Assembly (NCBI RefSeq): GCF_040833965.1 | Contig: NZ_CP162142.1 | Location: forward strand, 62,001-126,000 | Length of the DNA stretch: 64,000 nt | Direction of reading: 5' to 3' | From: Leptospira sp. WS39.C2 | Lineage (GTDB): Bacteria; Spirochaetota; Leptospiria; Leptospirales; Leptospiraceae | Part shown: positions 1 to 8,064 of the stretch, one piece after another | How the letters are laid out: each line of letters starts with the position of its first letter | Position numbering within the stretch: the stretch's first letter is position 1 | Notes under the pieces: model-generated | Database searches by the model: none | What the model saw: the letters and a program-made list of their open reading frames with translations, nothing else | Told to the model about the DNA's origin: nothing | Program-made: the position numbers and the translations under genes

Positions 1-417
1 TGTCCGTATGATAGGGATGGAACCTGCTACGGCGGCTTCATACCCTAATTCAACATTTGATTTTTCAGCTATGGAGTATAACTCACGGCCTTTTTCGGAT
101 AACAATGCCTTATTTGCAGTGATGACAGTTTTACCATTTTCAAGAGCAGAACGGACAGCTTGGTAGGCTGTGTCTGTTCCGCCTATCAATTCTACAATCA
201 TATCAAGATCCGAACGTTTTGTAACCGAAAGGACATCTTCAGAGACAGGGATGTTCGTTTTTCCCTTTAATTTGGCTGGGGAACGGGTGGCAATGGTTGT
301 TAGTTGTAAGTTGATTCCATAATGACGTTGGATTTTATCTTGGTTTTTGTCCAAGAGTTGGAGTAGACTCGTGCCGACAACTCCGGCACCCAATAGACCA
401 ATGCGAACTTCTTTCAT
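1..417 (-). CDS. hom: Homoserine dehydrogenase, N-terminal part (cut by window start)
   Basis: Homoserine dehydrogenase reduces aspartate semialdehyde to homoserine in threonine and methionine synthesis. The first 139 residues are visible, starting at an ATG at 415-417; the rest lies outside the window. The N-terminal NAD(P)-binding Rossmann motif GLLGAGVVGT is at residues 7-16. Further in are ELIGGTDTA, TANKALL and EAAVAGSIPII, the signature segments of the family's nucleotide-binding domain. The gene diverges from the lysine-rich membrane protein at 562. Whether an ACT domain is present at the C-terminus cannot be seen. Confidence 0.9.
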   Translation of the reverse strand, partial: MKEVRIGLLGAGVVGTSLLQLLDKNQDKIQRHYGINLQLTTIATRSPAKLKGKTNIPVSEDVLSVTKRSDLDMIVELIGGTDTAYQAVRSALENGKTVITANKALLSEKGRELYSIAEKSNVELGYEAAVAGSIPIIRT

Positions 418-501
418 CTAGGATCATCATTTCTTAGGAGAAACGGAAACACACTTAAAAAAATTTTAAAAAAAAACAAATTTGAGAAGAAGTTCTTCAG
501 C

Positions 502-530
502 TTTTTCTGATTTTATGTGATAACTATAAT
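502..530 (+). promoter_or_regulatory. Probable promoter of the lysine-rich membrane protein gene
   Basis: A perfect TATAAT -10 hexamer lies at 525-530. The -35 region about 17 nt upstream (502-507, TTTTTC) is poor. Transcription would begin near 537, giving a leader of about 25 nt before the ATG at 562. This also argues against the more upstream in-frame start at 517, which would lie inside the promoter. Confidence 0.45.
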
Positions 531-561
531 TAGAATTGTCTCGGCAATAAGGATTATCATT

Positions 562-1218
562 ATGGCAACGAAAAAATCATCATCTGCCGCTAAGAAGAAG
601 GCTGTTAAAAAAGCGGCTAAGAAAACAAATACGGTTAAGAAACAATCTGCAAGAAATGAAAGCGCTTCGCTATTCGGAAACGACGAATCAGCACAAGCTT
701 CTCTTCAATCTCCAGTTTCCCATTCAGAAAGTTCACAAGGAACGAAAGAATCTGGAAATGGAGTGTACCTATTTTTAGTGTTAGCGGGAATCCTCGCAAT
801 CGGATATTTAGGGTATGTCAAATACCTAAAACCAAAGGCTACAACAGCAACAACACAAGTGGAAGCACAAAAAGCTCCTTCTGATGCACAAACAAAACCA
901 GTGTCAGAAACTGCTGAGAAAAAAGTAGAAGAGGCTCCGAAAGAAGTATCTTCCGCAGGATTCTTAGTGGATAAAATTGCTTCTAAAAAATTCACGGAAG
1001 CTGCTGCGTATTGCAAATCAGTCGGTGGAGTGGTTCCTTCGAAAGATGATTTGGTTAAATTTGCTGCAACGGCTCCAAGTGAAATCAAAGCAAGCGAAGA
1101 CAAGTTTTGGACAAAAACGGAAATAGACAAAAAGTCTGGTTTGGCTTTCCGTTTTTCTAATGGAAAAGCACCAAAAGTAGACAAAGCTACTTCTCTTAAA
1201 GTTCTTTGTAAGAACTAG
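562..1218 (+). CDS. Membrane-anchored protein with histone H1-like Lys/Ala-rich N-terminus
   Basis: I do not recognise a named family for the whole 218-residue protein. Residues 1-30 are almost only Lys, Ala, Ser and Thr, resembling bacterial histone H1-like tails. One transmembrane helix follows at about 67-86, then a Glu/Lys/Ala/Pro linker. The last 80 residues are globular, with CKSVGGVVPSKDDL, a conserved W and a penultimate-region Cys, reminiscent of the C-type-lectin-like fold at the tips of some bacterial adhesins. The positive-inside rule would place the basic tail in the cytoplasm and the C-terminal domain in the periplasm. The ATG at 562 is chosen because AAGGA lies about 10 nt upstream. 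Nucleic-acid or polyanion binding by the tail is inference. Confidence 0.8.
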   Translation: MATKKSSSAAKKKAVKKAAKKTNTVKKQSARNESASLFGNDESAQASLQSPVSHSESSQGTKESGNGVYLFLVLAGILAIGYLGYVKYLKPKATTATTQVEAQKAPSDAQTKPVSETAEKKVEEAPKEVSSAGFLVDKIASKKFTEAAAYCKSVGGVVPSKDDLVKFAATAPSEIKASEDKFWTKTEIDKKSGLAFRFSNGKAPKVDKATSLKVLCKN

Positions 1219-1221
1219 TTT

Positions 1222-1833
1222 CTAACGAGAGTTTGATTGGATCGGGGCTAGGATTTCTCTTCTGATTTTTAATGCAAGGTCAGAAGAGGCGAACATCTGC
1301 CCCGAACCATCTGTTAGATAAAAACTATCCTTTGCTCTTCCTGTTTCCATATCTGTTTCAATGGTTGCACTCAAGATGTTGATTTGGTTTTGCATTAGAA
1401 TTCGCGAAACGTAATACAACAAACCTCGCCCTGCACTACTTTCTAAATACAAACATGTTTGGTTTTTATCTGGAAGATCACTGAAGATAAACTCAGGAGT
1501 CTCTTTAAAAAAAGTAGCCACAGCTGGTTCTTGGATTTGTAATTTTTCAAGAATCTCTTCAAATTTCGCATTTTTGGAGAAAACAGAATCCATCATCATC
1601 CCAAGTTGAAAAGCCACTTTTGTTGTATCACCACCATCTGCTTGTAAAATAAACGAATCGATCGTATATTCATTTCCTTGTTCAATGACTGTGCTCAGTT
1701 CACCGGAAAGGATGTCCATTTTTAATGCATAAATGATTGTAGCAATCCTGTGAAAGGTTCCAATTTGTGTGGAATCTGTTTTTAAGGAAATGAGGATGTT
1801 TTCTTTTTCCCGTTTGTATTGAAACTCAATCAA
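1222..1833 (-). CDS. ACT-domain regulatory protein (GlnD-like ACT repeats)
   Basis: This protein of about 203 residues appears to carry two ACT-type ligand-binding modules. The first is near the N-terminus (STQIGTFHRIATIIYALKM). The second is near the C-terminus (LESSAGRGLLYYVSRILMQN then INILSATIETD, RAKDSFYLTD). This resembles the C-terminal ACT repeats of GlnD uridylyltransferase and glycine-cleavage regulators, without any catalytic domain. I chose the TTG at 1833 because AAGGAAATG precedes it at usual spacing. In-frame starts further upstream (for example GTG at 1854) would run into the divergent gene's promoter. Its stop is 3 nt from the converging gene ending at 1218. Ligand and partner are unknown. 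Confidence 0.75.
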   Translation of the reverse strand: MIEFQYKREKENILISLKTDSTQIGTFHRIATIIYALKMDILSGELSTVIEQGNEYTIDSFILQADGGDTTKVAFQLGMMMDSVFSKNAKFEEILEKLQIQEPAVATFFKETPEFIFSDLPDKNQTCLYLESSAGRGLLYYVSRILMQNQINILSATIETDMETGRAKDSFYLTDGSGQMFASSDLALKIRREILAPIQSNSR

Positions 1834-1927
1834 TTTGGCATTTCCTTTTCCCACTGATTGTATACATGCACAGGAAATTTCAATCAAAAGGTTTCGGCGG
1901 AATCGGCCGATGATGATAAAAGACAGT

Positions 1928-3196
1928 ATGAAAAAATTGCTAATGATTCTATTCGTTTTGGGGTTTTTCTTCACACCCCTTGTTTCGGAAGAGGAAACGT
2001 CGGAAGAATCACCCTTCGCTACGACAAAAAAGAAAGTCCAACTTTGGAAAGGTGAAGTGACTGGAGTTTATAAAAATAGGCTCTGGATCAAAGTTCGTAT
2101 TTATCGAAACCAAAAGATTTCAAAGTATTCTGTAACCGAATTAAAATCCCTTTTTGCAGAAACCAAAGAGTTTCCAGTTTACCAAAAACTCACTCAAATC
2201 AAACAAGGATTACTCATTGTCAGGGATACCATTTGGGAAGAAAAAAATATCAGTAAATCCAACCAGTTTATTGAAGTGGTTTTAGTTGGAGATTATAAGC
2301 CAGATATCTCTTCCAAAATGAAAGAGATTACAACAGATGCTTATATCGCAAGTTATGTGGAAGAAGATTTTTTTACCGAACCAGATGCTTTTTTTAAAGG
2401 TAGGTTCACTCCTCCTCGTAAGACAGTTTTCCATCCAAAAGACAGGAAAGAAATGGTGTTGGTTTCACGAGGATTGTTTTTGTACGGGCAAGGGACAGAT
2501 CCCTCTGCTGATAGTTTTAACCCATATTTTTTAGAACCTAAAGCATCCAATCTCAAAGAGATTCCTTCGTTTTATATCGATAAGTTTGAAGTCACAAACT
2601 CTGAATATGAATTCTTTTTAAAACAAACAAATACCAAATCTCCTCCACATTGGATTGGTGGTAAGTATCCTGAAGGAGAAGGGGATCATCCAGTTGTACA
2701 TCTTACCTACCGCGAAGTAGAAAAATATGCAGCTTGGGCAGGGAAACGAATTCCTTCGGAATGGGAATGGGAAAAAGCAGCTCGTGGTCCAGGTGTTGTG
2801 GAATATACAAACCGAGATGAAACTCTTGGATACCAAATCACTGCCACCAAGTATCCATTTGGTGATGAATATGATTCTTTATTTTGTAATACAAGAGAAT
2901 CCAAAATTGGAAAAACACAATCTGTGTTTGAACTTTCAACCGAAGGGGCAAGTCCTTATGGAGCGATAGGTATGTGTGGAAATGCCCCGGAATGGACGTC
3001 TAGCGACTATCAACTGTATCCAGGCCACCACATCAAAAACTTTTCCTTTGGAAAAATATACAAAGTGGTGCGCGGTGGATCCTATTCTGATTCCGCAAAA
3101 AATGCTACCGCAAGTGCACGATCTTATGGAGGGATTCCTAACTTAAGCGAAGATAGGCGAGCTGGGTTTCGGTTGGTAATGGATTACAGAGACTAA
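1928..3196 (+). CDS. Exported formylglycine-generating-enzyme (SUMF1) family protein
   Basis: The N-terminus MKKLLMILFVLGFFFTPLVS is a classical signal peptide, so the protein acts outside the cytoplasm. About 150 residues of unassigned sequence follow. Then comes an FGE-sulfatase/SUMF1 domain: FYIDKFEVTNSEYEFFL, HPVVHLTYREVEKYAAWAG, RIPSEWEWEKAARG, GMCGNAPEWTSS, VVRGGSY and AGFRLV near the C-terminus. These are the hallmark blocks of the fold, which includes true sulfatase-activating oxidases and many non-enzymatic relatives. No sulfatase is nearby, so activity is not assumed. The start is uncertain: ATGs at 1910, 1913 and 1928 are possible, and 1928 gives the cleanest signal peptide. Confidence 0.85.
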   Translation: MKKLLMILFVLGFFFTPLVSEEETSEESPFATTKKKVQLWKGEVTGVYKNRLWIKVRIYRNQKISKYSVTELKSLFAETKEFPVYQKLTQIKQGLLIVRDTIWEEKNISKSNQFIEVVLVGDYKPDISSKMKEITTDAYIASYVEEDFFTEPDAFFKGRFTPPRKTVFHPKDRKEMVLVSRGLFLYGQGTDPSADSFNPYFLEPKASNLKEIPSFYIDKFEVTNSEYEFFLKQTNTKSPPHWIGGKYPEGEGDHPVVHLTYREVEKYAAWAGKRIPSEWEWEKAARGPGVVEYTNRDETLGYQITATKYPFGDEYDSLFCNTRESKIGKTQSVFELSTEGASPYGAIGMCGNAPEWTSSDYQLYPGHHIKNFSFGKIYKVVRGGSYSDSAKNATASARSYGGIPNLSEDRRAGFRLVMDYRD

Positions 3197-3197
3197 A

Positions 3198-3659
3198 TTA
3201 TTTAGGACAGATTTCAGATTTTTTACCAAGTTTTTTACAAATTTTACCAAGAACTTCCTGTTCTTCTGGAGAAAGAACGGCAAACTCCGATGTGATTCGT
3301 TTTACGTGGTCAGGAAATATCTGTTCGATTAGTTTTTTTCCATCGGTGGTAAGGTGGACAGAGATAAACCGCCTGTCTTCTACTCCACGAACCCTTTCTA
3401 CCAAATTCCTTTTTTCCAAGTTATCAATCACGAGTGTGATGTTCCCTGTACTTTTGAGGATTTTATCCCCTAAGTCTTTTTGGCAAAGTGGACCCAAGTG
3501 GTACAAAGTTTCCAAAACTCCAAATTGGCTTTCCGAAATATTCCATTTGTTGAATTCAGAGATGAGCCTAGAAGACAAAGATTCCGAAGCACGTTTTAAT
3601 TTGATAAACGAGTCAAGAGCTTGTACTTCCTTTTTAGATCCTTTGAATTTAGTTCCCAT
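3198..3659 (-). CDS. MarR-family transcriptional regulator
   Basis: This 153-residue winged-helix regulator has typical MarR segments. QFGVLETLYHLGPLCQKDLG precedes the recognition helix KSTGNITLVIDNLEKRNLV. The wing is RVRGVEDRRFISVHLTTDG, with the DRR signature. It lies 37 nt downstream of the CrtI-like flavoprotein gene on the same strand and is probably cotranscribed with it. MarR proteins usually control their own operon in response to small aromatic or oxidising ligands; the ligand here is unknown. Its stop codon is 1 nt from that of the converging SUMF1-like gene. Confidence 0.9.
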   Translation of the reverse strand: MGTKFKGSKKEVQALDSFIKLKRASESLSSRLISEFNKWNISESQFGVLETLYHLGPLCQKDLGDKILKSTGNITLVIDNLEKRNLVERVRGVEDRRFISVHLTTDGKKLIEQIFPDHVKRITSEFAVLSPEEQEVLGKICKKLGKKSEICPK

Positions 3660-3696
3660 TGGTTTAATATCAAACTATCAAATCTCAAACCATTTG

Positions 3697-5283
3697 TCAA
3701 TCGGTTTCTTGGCTCTTTTGGAAAAGTTCCTTCATGAGTCGCAAAGTTCCCGTAAGACCGAGGACTACCGAAGAGGCAGCCACACCACCCATTAGAGCTC
3801 CAGCAACGCCAGGAGAACAGGCATCGGCTCCCGTTAGGTAAAGGTTTTTGACAGTTGTCCTTACTCCTAACCATTCTTGTCGAAAGCGTTCTGGTGTACA
3901 GGAAAGTCCGTAAATGGAACCTTCTTTGTGTCCTGTAAAGTATTCCGTGGTAATGGGAGTGGATAGTTCCGAAAACTCAATGAGGTCTCGAAAACCAGGG
4001 AACCGTTCTTCTAAAAATTGCAACATCCCTTCGGTTATGGTAGCCTTAAGTTGGTTGTAGTCTTCCCCTCGTTTTTTCCAAGGTTCTCCTTTCCATTTCG
4101 CGAAATTAGAATAATCAGCAAAACTAATGGCTTCGGCGGTATGACCTTCCGCTTCTGGATTTTTTAATGATGGAAAAGATAAATACATCATGGGTGGTTT
4201 CCCTTCGATGAGACCATTCCGATTCGCATAACTTTCGTCATGGTTCACAGATGGAAAAATCCAATGGTTCTCTCCATGGAATCCGAGTTTCGACGGTGAA
4301 TCTTTAAATCCGATATAAAGTGTGATGGATGTTGTGCCTTGGGTACTGAGTGATTCCAAAGGAGTTTGGAAGTCCTTTGAATATTGTTTTGGCAATAGTT
4401 TGTTATAAGTAGTATATGCTCCCGCATCAGAGATGATGATATCGGCAAAAAAACTATGTTCGGAGATGGTTTTCCCTTTTTGCACATCCACTTTCACTCC
4501 AATGGCTTTGTCTCCATCCAAAAGAATTTCTTTTACGGTATGTAGGATTTTCATTGCACCACCGTTTTTTTCAACAATGGGTTCAATAGAATCTACAATT
4601 TTGGATGATCCACCTATAGGAAAATAACCACCATTAAAGTAATGGGCAACAATCATGGCATGGATCGCAAAAGAAGAATCCTTGGGAGGAAGCCCATAAT
4701 CTCCCCACTGGGAGCAGAGTAGGGCTTTTAGAGCCTCATCTTGGAAATGAGAGTCCATGTATTCTTTTGTTGTGATGTAAGGAGTTTTGATGTGATCCAA
4801 ACCAAGTAACTTAGCGGCTTTTTCAAAAAAAGCAGGTAAGGCTTTTAAGGTGAAGTGTCGCCCAAACCATTGTGTGAAGGTTTCGACATCCTTGAAGTAC
4901 TGGTCGATTGCCTTTTCTTCTTTGGGGAATTTGGTTTTTAGATCCGAACGGAAACGTTCTTTTTCACCAAAAACTGGAAAACTAAAGTTTGGGTAATCAA
5001 AGACCTCAAATGGTTCTTCCATTTTTTTCCATTGGACACCCCGTTTTGTGATCGAATCAAAAAGGGTTCGTAACATAGAACCTTCCGCCAAATCACCAAT
5101 GTAATGGATTCCAACATCCCATTCAAACTTTCCCAATCGTTTGAAGGTATGTGTAAAGCCACCTAACTTAAAATGACGCTCGAGAACTAAAACCTTTTTG
5201 TTTGCGACTTGTGATAAAATGGAAGCGGCGGTTAACCCACCGATTCCAGATCCAATGATGATCACATCATATTGTGATTCCAT
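3697..5283 (-). CDS. CrtI/retinol saturase-like FAD-dependent oxidoreductase
   Basis: A 528-residue flavoprotein of the phytoene desaturase, carotenoid isomerase and retinol saturase group. The N-terminal dinucleotide-binding motif is YDVIIIGSGIGGLTAASIL (residues 5-23), followed by LERHFKLGGFTHTF. The C-terminal FAD-contact region reads NLYLTGADACSPGVAGALMG. Length fits the family. No other carotenoid gene is seen nearby, so carotenoid desaturation is not implied; saturation or isomerisation of a polyunsaturated lipid is equally possible. It is followed by the MarR gene on the same strand and preceded (2 nt gap) by the DUF4139 gene's stop, so 6719-3198 may be one transcript. Confidence 0.85.
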   Translation of the reverse strand: MESQYDVIIIGSGIGGLTAASILSQVANKKVLVLERHFKLGGFTHTFKRLGKFEWDVGIHYIGDLAEGSMLRTLFDSITKRGVQWKKMEEPFEVFDYPNFSFPVFGEKERFRSDLKTKFPKEEKAIDQYFKDVETFTQWFGRHFTLKALPAFFEKAAKLLGLDHIKTPYITTKEYMDSHFQDEALKALLCSQWGDYGLPPKDSSFAIHAMIVAHYFNGGYFPIGGSSKIVDSIEPIVEKNGGAMKILHTVKEILLDGDKAIGVKVDVQKGKTISEHSFFADIIISDAGAYTTYNKLLPKQYSKDFQTPLESLSTQGTTSITLYIGFKDSPSKLGFHGENHWIFPSVNHDESYANRNGLIEGKPPMMYLSFPSLKNPEAEGHTAEAISFADYSNFAKWKGEPWKKRGEDYNQLKATITEGMLQFLEERFPGFRDLIEFSELSTPITTEYFTGHKEGSIYGLSCTPERFRQEWLGVRTTVKNLYLTGADACSPGVAGALMGGVAASSVVLGLTGTLRLMKELFQKSQETD

Positions 5284-5285
5284 GA

Positions 5286-6719
5286 TTAGTATTTTGTCTC
5301 AACTGTGTATTCTAATGTAACCGTTTCATTTGCTTTGAGCGGAACATCTGCATAGGATTTTGTAGAAGATTCCTTAATGAATTTATGAGAAGATTTTGTG
5401 ATGTTCCAATCACCCCATAAACTTGCATAAAAACGAATTTCGATGGCTTCTTTTTTACGGTTTCGGATTTCCACGGAGTAGGATGATTTATCTCCTCTTG
5501 AGAGTTTGAATACTTCATAAGTAAGACGTTTTCCGTTGGCAACAACATCAAAGGCTTGGCCTGTTTTGATTTTTACATCTTCATTTTCAGGAGTATGGTC
5601 TATCGTATCTTCGCCAAGTAATTGTTGTCTTCCTTTGGAATCAGCTTTAAACACTCGAATGGTTCCTTGTGGGAGTGGTCTGCCTAAGTTATTCTTTTTG
5701 GTATTTTTAAAGATGTACTTAATCGTCGCGTTGTTGAAATTTTTTTCATTTCCCTCATACATAGGAAGGTTTTCGAAAACAAAGTATTTTTTGATCTCAA
5801 TCCCTTCTGATTGGAAAAGTTGTACTTGTTTGGTTTGGTTGTAACCAATTGTTGTTGGTTGGTCCAAGGTATAGAGGTAATACTCAGAAAGATTCTCTTG
5901 GTTGAATTCAGGGGCAGAATCTGACATTTCGTCGTATTCTTTCATAGAAGTTTTTTTCACATAACGAGGTTGTTCTGAATAAGCAGGTTTGTTTGAAAGT
6001 AAATTTACTTTCCCTGCTACCAATTGTAAAACAGCATTTTTAAATTCAGCACCTGAATTGTTATTGAGTGTGACCCACGAGTTAAGTCCACATTCGTTTT
6101 CTTCTTTGTCTAAAACAAGAATGTAGTCCGCTGACCAACCGAGTCCATTGGTTTGGTAGGATACTTCTACTGCCTGTTCTTTTTCCGTATCATTTTTCAA
6201 TTTCCATACTAATGTTGGTTTAGCGAATAAATTTTCAGGAATAGTTGGGACAGTGACTCGGCCGTTGTAACCCAAAGAGACTTCGTTCCCAATTTGGTAG
6301 ACAGGACTTCCATTATTCGCTATGAGTTTTGCTTTGACTGAAGTAGTTTTTTCTTTTCCTTCTTGGTAAAGAGTTACTTCTTTCCCAATGTATTTGTCCA
6401 TCAGGCGTTCTGGTGAAATTAGATCATATTCATAGTTTTGTTCGAAGACAGTTAGTTTTTTTGGATCTTCTCCTTTTACACGAACGGTTTGTGGAATGAT
6501 TTGAGAAGGAACATCTTCAAATCTTAAGGTGCGAATTCCTTTGGTTAAATTGATTACTCGTGTTTCTCTAACGAGTCCAATCCCGCCGTTATAAATGGTG
6601 ACACTCACTGATTTTCGATCTGATTCAGTGGATAAATCAAAGGAACTATCAGAGGTAATACTGGCAGTGACAAAAAAGATAAGTGTGATACTGGTAATGG
6701 ATAGGATTTTGGATTTCAT
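5286..6719 (-). CDS. Exported DUF4139 domain protein
   Basis: This 477-residue protein has a signal peptide (MKSKILSITSITLIFFVTAS). The mature part matches the DUF4139/mucoidy-inhibitor-A-like family in layout. An N-terminal segment (VTIYNGGIGLVRETRVINL, LRFEDVPSQIIPQTVRV) is followed by the beta-rich C-terminal domain. That domain contains VSYQTNGLGWSADYILVL, LNNNSGAEFKNAVLQLVAG and TVTLEYTVETKY at the end. Function in this family is unknown; it is usually periplasmic or surface-associated. I chose the ATG at 6719 over upstream ones because GGGAG lies 6 nt before it and a clean signal peptide results. Confidence 0.85.
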   Translation of the reverse strand: MKSKILSITSITLIFFVTASITSDSSFDLSTESDRKSVSVTIYNGGIGLVRETRVINLTKGIRTLRFEDVPSQIIPQTVRVKGEDPKKLTVFEQNYEYDLISPERLMDKYIGKEVTLYQEGKEKTTSVKAKLIANNGSPVYQIGNEVSLGYNGRVTVPTIPENLFAKPTLVWKLKNDTEKEQAVEVSYQTNGLGWSADYILVLDKEENECGLNSWVTLNNNSGAEFKNAVLQLVAGKVNLLSNKPAYSEQPRYVKKTSMKEYDEMSDSAPEFNQENLSEYYLYTLDQPTTIGYNQTKQVQLFQSEGIEIKKYFVFENLPMYEGNEKNFNNATIKYIFKNTKKNNLGRPLPQGTIRVFKADSKGRQQLLGEDTIDHTPENEDVKIKTGQAFDVVANGKRLTYEVFKLSRGDKSSYSVEIRNRKKEAIEIRFYASLWGDWNITKSSHKFIKESSTKSYADVPLKANETVTLEYTVETKY

Positions 6720-6811
6720 GTATTCTCCCATGAGCATTCTACAGTCTGGACAGTTAAAAAACGAATGCAACCAAAATCGTTAGGGGAAAACTGCACTTTA
6801 AGAGGATTCAT

Positions 6812-7675
6812 ATGGCAAATGTAGTGAAAATCGGGGTTATTGGTGGGACAGGTCTATATTCAATCGACGGAATGGAAATTCTTAATGAAATCCATCCGGA
6901 CACTCCTTGGGGAAAACCATCTGATACGATTACGATTGGTCGATTCAAAGGTAAGGAAATTGCGTTTTTACCAAGGCATGGAAAAGGACATTTTTTAAAT
7001 CCAAGTGAAGTTCCAGCACGTGCTAATATTGCCGCATTAAAACAGTTAGGCGTCGAAGAAATTATTGCATTTAGTTCTGTGGGAAGTTTACGACAAGAAA
7101 TTGCACCGAGAGATTTTGTGATCCCATCACAAATCATTGACCGAACCAAAGCAAGGCCTGCAACATTTTTTGAAAATGGAATGGTGGCACATGCCCCGTT
7201 TGCCGATCCTTTTTCCCCTGGACTAGCCAAAAAAGTTGAAGTTGCTGCAAAACAAATCAATCTTCCCATTCATTCCAACAAAACATTGATTTGTATGGAA
7301 GGACCTTTGTTTTCTACTCGAGCAGAGTCCCACATGTATCGTTCTTGGGGAGCCGATATCATCAACATGACAGTTTTACCTGAAGCGAAATTAGCAAGAG
7401 AAGCGGAGATACTTTACCAAATGGTTTGTATGTCGACTGACTACGATTGTTGGAAAGAAGACGAAGCACATGTTACTTTAGAAATGGTACTTGCAAACCT
7501 CAGTACCAATGCAGATACAGCTAAAAAACTTTTATCTGCTCTCATTGATTTATTAGGTAAATCGGATGACAATAGTTTAGTTGGAAGTACAAAGTTTTCA
7601 CTTGTAACCGCTCCGGAAAAAAGAAATCCTGAGCAGGTTTCTAAGTTAAAGTTTTTGTTTCCTTCCTATTTTTAA
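6812..7675 (+). CDS. mtnP: 5'-methylthioadenosine phosphorylase
   Basis: A 287-residue purine nucleoside phosphorylase-fold enzyme that cleaves methylthioadenosine to adenine and methylthioribose-1-phosphate in methionine salvage. Seen are the N-terminal IGVIGGTGLYSIDGM, the phosphate-binding FLPRHGKGH, EIIAFSSVGSLRQEI, the substrate loop ICMEGPLFSTRAESHMYRSW, and INMTVLPEAKLAREAEI. Residues SVGS and NMT are the MTAP-type signatures rather than PNP. A strong AGAGGATTC ribosome site precedes the ATG. The last 4 nt overlap the end of the converging STAS gene. No other salvage gene is adjacent. Confidence 0.95.
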   Translation: MANVVKIGVIGGTGLYSIDGMEILNEIHPDTPWGKPSDTITIGRFKGKEIAFLPRHGKGHFLNPSEVPARANIAALKQLGVEEIIAFSSVGSLRQEIAPRDFVIPSQIIDRTKARPATFFENGMVAHAPFADPFSPGLAKKVEVAAKQINLPIHSNKTLICMEGPLFSTRAESHMYRSWGADIINMTVLPEAKLAREAEILYQMVCMSTDYDCWKEDEAHVTLEMVLANLSTNADTAKKLLSALIDLLGKSDDNSLVGSTKFSLVTAPEKRNPEQVSKLKFLFPSYF

Positions 7676-8064
7676 GTATGATTGACGGCTTGCTCTAAAG
7701 TCGGGAAAATTTGGAGTAAACTTTTAAGTTTTGTGAGTTCTAATACATAACGAACTTTTTCTGAAGGGGATACAATCCGAATGTATCCCTTTTGTTTTAC
7801 TAATCGAGAGTGGATCCCTAAACAAACACCTAACCCCGAACTATCGATATAACTTACTTGTTCAAAGTTTAAAAAAATATGATGGATCCCTTTGGTGATT
7901 AAAATTTCCAGATTTTCCTTCATTACCTGTGAATTGTACAAATTGATTTCCCCAGATAACTCGAAGTAGATGCCAGATTCAGGAAGTGGAACAAATTTTT
8001 GTTGCAAAACTTCCATTTTGAAATCTCCACTTTCAACCGTATAATCATCCCAATTTTCAATCAT
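7672..8064 (-). CDS. STAS-domain anti-sigma factor antagonist-like protein
   Basis: This 130-residue single-domain protein matches SpoIIAA/RsbV-like STAS proteins. It has ELSGEINLYNSQVMKENLEI near the start, and YIDSSGLGVCLGIHSRL carries the DSSGLG motif whose first serine is the usual phosphorylation site. Such proteins bind anti-sigma kinases and release sigma factors, or act in related partner switches. The start codon overlaps the galactokinase stop (ATGA, 8061-8064), so the two are translationally coupled. A receiver-HATPase protein that could be a switch kinase is at 30414, but pairing them is only a guess. Confidence 0.88.
   Translation of the reverse strand: MIENWDDYTVESGDFKMEVLQQKFVPLPESGIYFELSGEINLYNSQVMKENLEILITKGIHHIFLNFEQVSYIDSSGLGVCLGIHSRLVKQKGYIRIVSPSEKVRYVLELTKLKSLLQIFPTLEQAVNHT

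Noticed and set aside
705..1184. Open frame on the minus strand opposite the lysine-rich membrane protein
   Set aside because: It mirrors the real gene, has no ribosome site or family motif, and its Ser/Phe/Ala bias is what antisense of a Lys/Ala-rich frame gives.
3292..3795. Plus-strand open frame opposite marR and the CrtI-like gene
   Set aside because: It crosses the gap between two well-supported genes on the other strand and shows no recognisable domain.
3697..5283. Calling the CrtI-like protein phytoene desaturase
   Set aside because: No phytoene synthase or other carotenoid gene is nearby and the family includes many unrelated activities.
6808..7269. Minus-strand open frame opposite mtnP
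   Set aside because: Antisense of a clear MTA phosphorylase; no motif or ribosome site.
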